Program-made: the position numbers and the translations under genes
Assembly: GCA_003280225.1 (NCBI GenBank)
Contig: QCFO01000011.1
Location: 1-64,000 of the forward strand
Source of the DNA: Prochlorococcus sp. AG-363-K07
GTDB lineage: Bacteria > Cyanobacteriota > Cyanobacteriia > PCC-6307 > Cyanobiaceae
DNA: 64,000 nt
Direction of reading: 5' to 3'
Notes under the pieces: generated by a model
What the model saw: the letters and a program-made list of their open reading frames with translations, nothing else
Told to the model about the DNA's origin: nothing
Database searches by the model: none
In this document: piece after piece, positions 56,950 through 64,000 of the stretch
How positions within the stretch are numbered: the stretch's first letter is position 1
How the letters are laid out: every line of letters begins with the position of its first letter

Positions 56950-58437
56950 ATGGACAAGAAGAAGTTTGGGTCTAAATTCCTACATATTTTCGAAAAACTC
57001 GAGTATCTCTATAAGATATCAAATCGCAAATTGAATGCAAATTACTTGAGTAAGAGAGTAGATTCACTATTTAGTCGAAGGGTTAAGATCGAAGAGCTAA
57101 TCAATTTAGAAGGATATGGTAAAGCAACAAAGGCATTCATTAATAGAAAAATTAATCTTCCAAAATGGGCCACTGTAGATAGCTTTTCAAAGGCAGTTAG
57201 GCTTTTGATCAAAAATAAATTTGGGGTAACTACTGCTATTGAAACACATGGATCTCAATCGTCTAAGAAGAATAAAAGTGATTCAAAAATAGAAATTAAT
57301 TTTAAGGATAAGTTGATCAACTTATTTGTAGAATTAAAGCAATCAGTTGGCAAGGCCAGATCATCTTTACTTGAAAAGAAATCTTTAGCAAGCTCTGCCA
57401 AGAATTCAATTTTACGAACATTCTCATTCCAGACCATATTCAAGAGAATCGGATTATCAAGCCATTCGGTTATTAAACGACAAAATGAACCAAGCATAAA
57501 ACTTGCTAAAAATTCTCTGATCATAGGAGTTATCCTTTACAGTGATCATCTTTTAACATTAGCTAGGATAGGCATTACTCCTAACAAAAAAGTTGCAATC
57601 AGAGGAGTAGTTGAGGTACCTATCCCAGGACAAATTATAGGAGATAATCTTGTTGAAGATAGTAATGAATTGGCAGATATAATCTTAGACTTATTTAATC
57701 TATTGAACCTTAATAATTCTCCGTTATTAGTTGTTCTTTCTTCTTCATTCTTTAATATACACACATTCAGCTCATCAGAATTAAAAATAATATCTAATAC
57801 AGACTATAAAGTTCAATCAAAGAGTCCTTATCTCCCAGCGGATACATTTGTGGAATTTTTGAGGATGTCCCCAAAAGTTCATAAGGATAACCTGATAAGA
57901 GCAGTTTATTCAAGGAAACATACTATAGAGAGTTGGACTAATATGTTGGAGACTGTAAATGTTCCTATAATAGGTTTAACTCCTGCATCTCCAGTTGTTT
58001 TTGATATACTGACGGCAAAGATTTCAGAAAGAATTACAATTTTAATTGATATCGATATAAAATCTACAACTGTTCTAATTGGCAGTAAATCATCTAGCCT
58101 TGACTCCTTCAAACTACCATATGGTGCAAGTTTATATATGTCAGATTCAACTTATGAGTTAAGCCAAAATTACTTTACAAGGGTTTTTTCGTCTATTAAA
58201 TTAGCGATTGAAGAATATGATGAACAAATGCCAACCAATATATATGTCATGGGCCATGGTTTGGATTACTTAGTAAAAGAAGGTGGACCTTTACCAAAGA
58301 AATTCAGACGAGTGTCAGATATGGGGTTAGTGGATTATTCATATTCGCCTGCTAATATGGATATACATGAATTACATTCCAAATCTGTTGTTTCAACAGT
58401 TGATACGTTGGCAAATATTGCTTCATCATGCCTATAA
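56950..58437 (+). CDS. PilM-like actin-fold protein with long N-terminal extension
   Basis: 495 residues. The actin-like core appears to start near residue 188 (NSLIIGVILYSDHLLTLARI) and contains LIDIDIKSTTVLIG and YGASLYMSDS, in keeping with PilM. Typical PilM is about 350 residues; the first 187 here are an added K/R-rich, helical part with no clear homologue. It is cytoplasmic and should bind the PilN N-terminus and PilB. It begins one base after the PilP-like gene and overlaps the pilN-like gene by ten bases. Confidence 0.72.
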   Translation: MDKKKFGSKFLHIFEKLEYLYKISNRKLNANYLSKRVDSLFSRRVKIEELINLEGYGKATKAFINRKINLPKWATVDSFSKAVRLLIKNKFGVTTAIETHGSQSSKKNKSDSKIEINFKDKLINLFVELKQSVGKARSSLLEKKSLASSAKNSILRTFSFQTIFKRIGLSSHSVIKRQNEPSIKLAKNSLIIGVILYSDHLLTLARIGITPNKKVAIRGVVEVPIPGQIIGDNLVEDSNELADIILDLFNLLNLNNSPLLVVLSSSFFNIHTFSSSELKIISNTDYKVQSKSPYLPADTFVEFLRMSPKVHKDNLIRAVYSRKHTIESWTNMLETVNVPIIGLTPASPVVFDILTAKISERITILIDIDIKSTTVLIGSKSSSLDSFKLPYGASLYMSDSTYELSQNYFTRVFSSIKLAIEEYDEQMPTNIYVMGHGLDYLVKEGGPLPKKFRRVSDMGLVDYSYSPANMDIHELHSKSVVSTVDTLANIASSCL

Positions 58438-59138
58438 ATTATAACTTTGCTTTTAAAACCTCTAAATTACAGAGATGGAAAAAGCCAGCTCCTCAGAATT
58501 TACTTCTTTCAGATTCTAGTTTCCTCACCAAGCTTAAATATATATACAAGAAATTTACAGGAAATCCTGAGTTGTTTTATCCTTCATGCGTAGTTGTAAT
58601 TATTACATTGTTGATGCAAATTGCTATTATCTATCCAACTAGTAATATAAATAAATTGGAGGATAAGCATATGGAATATATTAAGGTAGCAAAACAATTA
58701 TCTAGGCTTAAATCAAAATCTAAAATTATGAATAAGCATCTTAAGAATCTTTCTGTATTCTTCACACAACCAACACCAGTTTATTTATTTGCTTTTTATC
58801 TGCAAAACTCAATTCCTAAGGGTGTTCAACTTAATAATTATTTTGTTAGTAATAATGGATTTGAAATATCTGCTAGCGCATACGACATTGAACCTCTAAA
58901 CGATATGGTTACATTATTAATTGAATCACCTATTGTAAATAGAGAATCATTGATCATTAATCGGATTAATGATACTGGACCAAATAAAGATATTCCCACA
59001 GTAATTTTAGAGCTTGAAGGTAATCTTCTCAAGCTTTCATTGGACAAGCGAGAGCGGCTTTATAAGGAGTCTCTGGCCGAAGGATTATTAAGAAAACTCC
59101 TAAGGTTTAGAACTTTACAGCAACTCATACGCTCCTAA
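58428..59138 (+). CDS. PilN-like inner-membrane assembly protein
   Basis: 236 residues with one transmembrane helix (about 50-72, FYPSCVVVIITLLMQIAIIY) after a basic cytoplasmic N-terminus, then coiled coil and an alpha/beta ferredoxin-like domain (ISASAYDIEPLNDMVTLLIE region). This is the layout of PilN, which pairs with PilO. It overlaps pilM by ten bases and pilO follows after four bases. Identity to characterised PilN looks low; assignment is by size, topology and position. Confidence 0.72.
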   Translation: MPINYNFAFKTSKLQRWKKPAPQNLLLSDSSFLTKLKYIYKKFTGNPELFYPSCVVVIITLLMQIAIIYPTSNINKLEDKHMEYIKVAKQLSRLKSKSKIMNKHLKNLSVFFTQPTPVYLFAFYLQNSIPKGVQLNNYFVSNNGFEISASAYDIEPLNDMVTLLIESPIVNRESLIINRINDTGPNKDIPTVILELEGNLLKLSLDKRERLYKESLAEGLLRKLLRFRTLQQLIRS

Positions 59139-59142
59139 TCAT

Positions 59143-60048
59143 ATGGCAAATTCCAAAAAGAAAAATCCATTTGTGGCTTATTTAAGTAAAGTTAATTCTA
59201 TAGATATTAACAAATTAATTTCGTCACTCAAAACAATAAAGCTCAAAGATTTTAAAAATATAGATTTAAGGAGCTTTGCTTCTAAGTTAAAAAAATCATC
59301 AATTCTAAAACCATCAATAGGTCTTTTGGGAGCGTCTTTTCTCTTTGGTATTTTTCTATTTCCGAGTTTAGAATCTTTTATCTCACAATTAAATAAATCT
59401 AGGCAATATCAGAAAGAGGCTAACAGTCTTGAATTGAGGAAAAGTGAATATATAGGCTTGAAGAGAAAAATTGAGAAATTGCAGGAAGCCATATCCATCG
59501 TAGATGGCTCAATTCTAAAAAAAGATGATCTTATATTTGTGAGTAATTTACTCAATCAAGCAGCAATAAAGTCCAATGTACAAATTGTATCGTTTACGCC
59601 GATCGATGTGGCTAAGTCTTCGAAATTATGTAAAGAGGATAATCAAGCAAAAATCAATCAAAGGAACATGAGGAAATTACGAAGATCCAATCAAAGAAAT
59701 AAGCGAAGGAATTCGAATAAAAAAGGACCCTTTGAATCCAATTTATATGAGATTAATCTTAAGTCAGATTATTTAAATATTATTGAGTTTATAAAGACTA
59801 TTCAATATTACGATGTTACAATAAATCCCCATTGTTTGGAGATAACAGCTAGACCAAATACAAGAAAAATCGCTCCTAACAGTAGTAATTCATCAGAGTT
59901 AGATTTGAGTTCCACCATCATTACACCCTTATCCCAATCAGGTCAGCCCTTAAAGTCGCCTGGTCGGACTGACGAACTAAATGAATTTGGACCTGGCGGA
60001 CTTGTAATCGCTAGATTGATATTAAGAATACCCTCCCATATCAGATAA
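59143..60048 (+). CDS. PilO-like inner-membrane assembly protein
   Basis: 301 residues: a lysine-rich N-terminus, one TM helix (about 57-77, IGLLGASFLFGIFLFPSL), coiled coil (about 85-120) and a periplasmic alpha/beta domain, as in PilO. An unusual polar, very basic stretch (about residues 172-195, with NQRNMRKLRRSNQRNKRRN) interrupts the periplasmic domain. It follows pilN-like by four bases. The 145 bases before pilQ contain a 7-bp perfect palindrome near 60134-60149. Confidence 0.7.
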   Translation: MANSKKKNPFVAYLSKVNSIDINKLISSLKTIKLKDFKNIDLRSFASKLKKSSILKPSIGLLGASFLFGIFLFPSLESFISQLNKSRQYQKEANSLELRKSEYIGLKRKIEKLQEAISIVDGSILKKDDLIFVSNLLNQAAIKSNVQIVSFTPIDVAKSSKLCKEDNQAKINQRNMRKLRRSNQRNKRRNSNKKGPFESNLYEINLKSDYLNIIEFIKTIQYYDVTINPHCLEITARPNTRKIAPNSSNSSELDLSSTIITPLSQSGQPLKSPGRTDELNEFGPGGLVIARLILRIPSHIR

Positions 60049-60193
60049 GACTAGTAACTCTTATCCCGTTACTGGTTTGGGATTATAATTTTACGCTTTA
60101 GCAATAGTACCTTCTGGCTTATTAATAGATTAACTTTAGCTGGCTAAAGAAAAATTAAATTGCTAAAATGAAAATAACTAATTAAAGCAATTT

Positions 60194-61888
60194 TTGTCTA
60201 AGCGTAAATCTCAAGCCCTTTCAATTTTCATATTAGGAGCTACTAGCTTAGTCGGCTTCGGCTCCTTGGCTGCAGAACGAGTAATCGGTAGTCAAGTAGG
60301 GAATGATGTTACATTTCCACAAAAGACATCCGTCGATCTTAATAAGGAGAACCAAGAAAATATCTATTCCTTACAAGATAAGCAAAATGATACTTCTTCT
60401 CAATATCCTATAATTAATCCCAATTTGTTAAATATTAAAGGCCCTGATGTTACTCTAATATTTAAAAAGACAGAGGCAAAAGAAATATTTGAATATCTTG
60501 CAAAAGTTGCAAATTATGGATTTGTATGGGTAAAGAATAATCCTACTGCTGATGAGTCACAGGATGTTGATGGGCAGAGAATGATTACATTGACGCTAAG
60601 AGAAGTTAGCTATAAAAGAGCATTTAATGCCTTATTGCTTGCCAGTGGGCTGCAGGCAAAGTTATATAACAATGTATTGTATATTGGCCCCAATGTTAGG
60701 AACACGGTCTTTACAAGTAGAAGCACTGGTGTGTACCAACTAAATCAAATCAGTGCCAGTTCAGCTGCCGACTATCTCGCAAATCTTGGAGCTAGTGTTA
60801 CTAAAACCTATACGATTAAGACTTCAGTCACTCAGGGAGCATCACAATCTCAGGCAGTTCAGGGTGGATCGACTTCATCTACTACAACAGATCAATCTGA
60901 GACTTCTGTAAAAGTTTATGGCGCCACAATCGGTCCTTTAGTTGGTTTAATCGCTACTACCGATGAACGATTGCAAACTGTCACTATGGTCGGAGAGAAG
61001 AATCTAATTGATCTTGCTTCAGTATTTCTTCAGAGACTGGATAAGATGCAAAAACAAGTAGCACTTAGTGTCCGTGTTCTTGATGTAAACCTAACAGATA
61101 AGGATGGCTTTACTCAGACATGGGGGTCTACATTTAAAGGCGGATCTCCATTTATCGTAGGAAGTGGCGGAATCATAAAGTCTGCTATTGGTCGCTGGGT
61201 TCCTCAATATGGTGAGCCAGAAAAAAATCCTGGTCGATCTTATCCGAGCAAAACCAACTTCTTTGGTTTATTGGAAGCTAGCATTGAATCTGGCTCCGCT
61301 AAAGTTCTAGCTAGTCCAACACTTCTACTCAGCGAGTCCTCAGGTGCTGCAGGAGTAGCAGATATTGGTAGAAAGTTTGGTAATGAAGGTTTTGTTGAGG
61401 TTGGAGACAAGGTTGCTATTGACGCAACATATAGTGATGGTGCATGTAAATTTTCCTATGGCCTAGTCGGAGTCAAGCTAGGGGCTAAGGTCCTAGGAAT
61501 TGATCAAAATAATTATATAACTTTTACCATGTCACCTTTAGTGACAGGTATATCCAGTAGTTTGACTATTACTGGTTGTGGCGAAGTCTCTATTCTTAAT
61601 ACACGGAGAGTTGATACTGGTTCTGTTCGTATTAAGGATGGGGAAACACTTGTTTTGACAGGAGTAATACAGGATACGGATATCGAAAAAATTTATAAAT
61701 ACCCATTGTTAGGAGATCTTCCTCTATTAGGTTCTTTATTTCGATCAAGGAACAATGAATTTAAAAAGAGAGAACTTATTGTGTTAGTTACACCTAGAAT
61801 AGTAAAAGACAGTGGATCTAATCTGGACAGTTTTGACTTGAAATTCAGCGACAATGATTCCAAGAAATTTATTGAACAATTAAAATAG
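60194..61888 (+). CDS. pilQ: Secretin PilQ
   Basis: 564-residue outer-membrane secretin. A signal peptide (LSIFILGATSLVGFGSLAAE) is followed by N-domains (about 85-200) and the secretin domain (about 285-545), which contains VLASPTLLLSESSG and NTRRVDTGSVRIKDGETLVLTGV, ending in PLLGDLPLLGSLFRSRNNE and ELIVLVTPRIV, hallmark secretin end sequences. A TTG start at 60194 gives the signal peptide, so it is preferred. It completes the + strand operon and should form the pore for the pilus. Confidence 0.93.
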   Translation: MSKRKSQALSIFILGATSLVGFGSLAAERVIGSQVGNDVTFPQKTSVDLNKENQENIYSLQDKQNDTSSQYPIINPNLLNIKGPDVTLIFKKTEAKEIFEYLAKVANYGFVWVKNNPTADESQDVDGQRMITLTLREVSYKRAFNALLLASGLQAKLYNNVLYIGPNVRNTVFTSRSTGVYQLNQISASSAADYLANLGASVTKTYTIKTSVTQGASQSQAVQGGSTSSTTTDQSETSVKVYGATIGPLVGLIATTDERLQTVTMVGEKNLIDLASVFLQRLDKMQKQVALSVRVLDVNLTDKDGFTQTWGSTFKGGSPFIVGSGGIIKSAIGRWVPQYGEPEKNPGRSYPSKTNFFGLLEASIESGSAKVLASPTLLLSESSGAAGVADIGRKFGNEGFVEVGDKVAIDATYSDGACKFSYGLVGVKLGAKVLGIDQNNYITFTMSPLVTGISSSLTITGCGEVSILNTRRVDTGSVRIKDGETLVLTGVIQDTDIEKIYKYPLLGDLPLLGSLFRSRNNEFKKRELIVLVTPRIVKDSGSNLDSFDLKFSDNDSKKFIEQLK

Positions 61889-61936
61889 TTCTTATGTAAT
61901 TCTCTGCTCCTTGAAGATACATTATCACCCAATAAA

Positions 61937-63433
61937 TTATTTGATGTGTGCACACATAGACTCTGCCCCACTTGATACCAAACCTAACCAATTATTTTGA
62001 TAATAATTCTTGGATGATTCACAGAAGTTGTGGAAATATGATATGCTATCTATAATCAATGATCCTATATTGCTTTTACTTCTTGTAATCATATTGTAGT
62101 CATTTATTATTTCATCATAACTTCCTGTTTTACCAAAGCATGTAATTTCAGAACTAAGAGGTCGAGAAGCGCTTAAAATTATTATTTGGCCAACATATTC
62201 TTGTTCAATTGTTTTACAGATGTCGAGCCATGGATTAATACTTAGTGAACTATCTATCGGTAGTTTATTAATGAAATCTATTGCATTAATTTTACGATCG
62301 GATGTTAGTTCTCTTGGCCTCGGATCTTCTACATTACCAAATAGGTATCTGGAATCCCCGCCACTAAATGCTATTACCTGGATAGATATCTTCTTGCCCC
62401 CTGTCGTTATATCTGATGCGGGTAACTTTTCTATATGGCGCTTAAGACTATATTTTGCTGATTTGAATAAACTTTGTCCATTTATTCTAGGAGAAATCTC
62501 TGGATTTTCCTCATTTTGTACCCACTCCCCATCAATAATAGAACCATTTGGGTGAAATATATATCTCTCATCCATTACAAAAGAACGGTCAATCATATAT
62601 GTAACCTTATTAGATTTTAGGCAAACTCCAAGCCAGCAACAGTTCCCTCCATTGCAAAGTAGCGTATTAGAGCTTTCTCCCAAGTTGGGTGGTCTAAGGT
62701 TTAGCTGCCTTTCATCTTGAATAGTGCTGAATCCTCCCGTAGATGCTATCGACTTTATTACATCTTTATTATTAATTGTCTGGGGATCTTCGGCCTCTAT
62801 TTGTATCTCAATTGACTTCTTGTATTCATCTATACAAAATGTTATTCCCTTTATAGTCTTAAGATTATCAATCCAGCTATCCGGGCATTCTATTTTCTTA
62901 TATTCTCCTGATCCTGTTATCCCATCTAATAGAACTGTTTCTTTGAAGTCCTGAAAGGATGGTGAAATGTAATATCCTTTCTTATCGTACTGTGGACCAT
63001 ACCTTACTAGTGTATATGGTTTTTTTTCGTCGCTATTGCTTGGCCTGAGTGTATACACTATTGGACACTCAACTTGGCTTAAATTAAACAGATTGCCTTC
63101 AGGACTGTAGTCCCCTTCTACAAGTGCTTGATCAGGTAATCTAATTCCAAATATGAACTCGCCGTCATTAGGAAATGTACAGTTGCTATTTAGACTAGTT
63201 ACTTCAGACTCATCTTCAATAAGTCTTTTTCCTACTTTTATTTCATCTAATATAAAGTCTAGAGTATCATTTAATTTACCGCTTAGTCCCATTTGAGTTT
63301 CGTCAATCTTATTTCCTTTTAACCCTACTTGTATAATAGTATAACCAAGAGCCAGCATACTAATAGAAACAGCACCTGCGAGAATTAATTCCACAATAGT
63401 AAAACCACTTTTGTTGTTATTTTGCCTGTTCAT
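61937..63433 (-). CDS. Large prepilin-like protein with vWA-like C-terminal domain
   Basis: 498 residues. The prepilin leader is MNRQNNNKSG then FTIVELILAGAVSISMLALG, with cleavage expected after Gly10 and Glu15 as mature Glu5. The usual minor pilins are much shorter. A cysteine-rich segment (Cys260, Cys265, Cys266, Cys271 in NTLLCNGGNCCWLGVC) follows, and the C-terminal part from about 275 (VTYMIDRSFVMDE, KISIQVIAFSGGD, LSINPWLDI, IIILSASRPLS) has the strand order of a von Willebrand A domain with a degenerate MIDAS (IDRSFV instead of DxSxS, SASRP where SDGxP is usual). Adhesive or tip role is inference. It is four bases after the next partial pilin gene. Confidence 0.72.
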   Translation of the reverse strand: MNRQNNNKSGFTIVELILAGAVSISMLALGYTIIQVGLKGNKIDETQMGLSGKLNDTLDFILDEIKVGKRLIEDESEVTSLNSNCTFPNDGEFIFGIRLPDQALVEGDYSPEGNLFNLSQVECPIVYTLRPSNSDEKKPYTLVRYGPQYDKKGYYISPSFQDFKETVLLDGITGSGEYKKIECPDSWIDNLKTIKGITFCIDEYKKSIEIQIEAEDPQTINNKDVIKSIASTGGFSTIQDERQLNLRPPNLGESSNTLLCNGGNCCWLGVCLKSNKVTYMIDRSFVMDERYIFHPNGSIIDGEWVQNEENPEISPRINGQSLFKSAKYSLKRHIEKLPASDITTGGKKISIQVIAFSGGDSRYLFGNVEDPRPRELTSDRKINAIDFINKLPIDSSLSINPWLDICKTIEQEYVGQIIILSASRPLSSEITCFGKTGSYDEIINDYNMITRSKSNIGSLIIDSISYFHNFCESSKNYYQNNWLGLVSSGAESMCAHIK

Positions 63434-63437
63434 CTAA

Positions 63438-64000
63438 TTATGATGAGATACAATTATTAGGGACAAGAATATCACCAGGAAGAAGCTGACTTACGGCCAT
63501 ATTTGATGATATCCAATAGCTTGTTATGAAGTTGCCTTTCCTAATCTGGCCTGTGGGTGTTTTGATTACAAGGCATTTTAATGTTTTAGGTCCAGAATTG
63601 TGGTATGCGGAACCTATTACAATGACAATTGCTTTGTCAGAGCTTATCCTTCCGTTAGGAGTGACTTCAAAATTCTTGCTAATAACTTGAAAAATAGAGT
63701 TATTTATTGGAGGTACAATAGATCCTATTTTAGATGTTTGGTTTGCAGGAATATTTGGATCATATGCTTCTTCACAGCTAACTGAATAACCAAAATAGTC
63801 TTTATCACTTGGAACAGAATTATAACCGATAGAATTGGTATTGATATAGCAATTAGTGCCCCATCTCCTAGCATGAAGTCTAACTATTCTTAAGTACTCC
63901 CTGAGTTGCCTTGTATATGAGTTAACTTTTTCTGCTCTAATCCAATTAAGAGAATTCCCTACTATTATGCCAGAAAATGTAGAAATTATTCCGATAACTA
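63438..64000 (-). CDS. Pilin-like (GspH/FimT-type) protein, N-terminus beyond window
   Basis: The frame is open to the window edge. Visible is a hydrophobic start (VIGIISTFSGIIVGNSLNWI), the conserved Arg/Glu helical stretch (YTRQLREYLRIVRLHARRW) and a beta-rich C-terminal region with two cysteine pairs (NCYIN, VSCEE; LKCLV, NNCIS), ending in NNCISS. Length visible about 187 residues. It directly precedes the vWA-like pilin, and the two should be minor pilins that initiate or tip the fibre. Confidence 0.65.
   Translation of the reverse strand, partial: VIGIISTFSGIIVGNSLNWIRAEKVNSYTRQLREYLRIVRLHARRWGTNCYINTNSIGYNSVPSDKDYFGYSVSCEEAYDPNIPANQTSKIGSIVPPINNSIFQVISKNFEVTPNGRISSDKAIVIVIGSAYHNSGPKTLKCLVIKTPTGQIRKGNFITSYWISSNMAVSQLLPGDILVPNNCISS

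Overview
The window looks like a chromosomal segment of a marine alpha-cyanobacterium, most likely a low-light-adapted Prochlorococcus. The reasons are an AT-rich genome, a form IA RuBisCO alpha-carboxysome locus with csoS1D, csoS1E, acRAF-like and cbbX genes, both light-dependent (por) and light-independent (chlLNB) protochlorophyllide reductases, psaM and psbN, and many very short conserved frames. The strain assignment is an inference; no marker such as rRNA is present.

Left part (1-9 kb): a partial unknown gene, a lipoate/biotin-ligase-family protein, psaM, a small membrane protein, por on + facing chlL-chlB-chlN on -, and a conserved small gene whose transcript ends at a strong minus-strand terminator at 7264-7296. 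Carboxysome part (7.9-18.2 kb): csoS1D, then (after rdgB on the other strand) csoS1-cbbL-cbbS-csoS2-csoSCA-csoS4A-csoS4B-csoS1E-acRAF-cbbX. This covers shell facets, pentameric vertices, scaffold, carbonic anhydrase, RuBisCO, an assembly factor and an activase.

Middle (18-36.5 kb): housekeeping genes: DUF3136-like, RidA, gloB, hisG, an ABC exporter, a Ycf52-like acetyltransferase, two paired glycosyltransferase-type genes, dnaA, a GST-like protein, membrane and outer-membrane proteins, galE, hisS, UDP-glucose dehydrogenase, a Nif11-domain protein, a TauE-type permease and psbN.

Accessory stretch (about 36.7-50.9 kb): low coding density, small membrane peptides, ORFans, a decayed basic-protein gene (48183-48605), two short frames containing long perfect inverted repeats, and one large DNA-processing pair (Mre11/SbcD-like nuclease and SMC/YhaN-like ATPase). 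Several frames here are under 60 codons and were found by hand.

Right part (51-64 kb): a type IV pilus locus: prepilin peptidase, pilC-pilT-pilB on -, a divergent promoter, then a PilP-like gene, pilM-, pilN- and pilO-like genes and pilQ on +, then prepilin-like genes on -. The 498-residue prepilin-like protein appears to carry a degenerate von Willebrand A-like domain behind its pilin N-terminus. I regard this as the most interesting observation, together with the csoS1E extension and the hairpin-bearing small frames.
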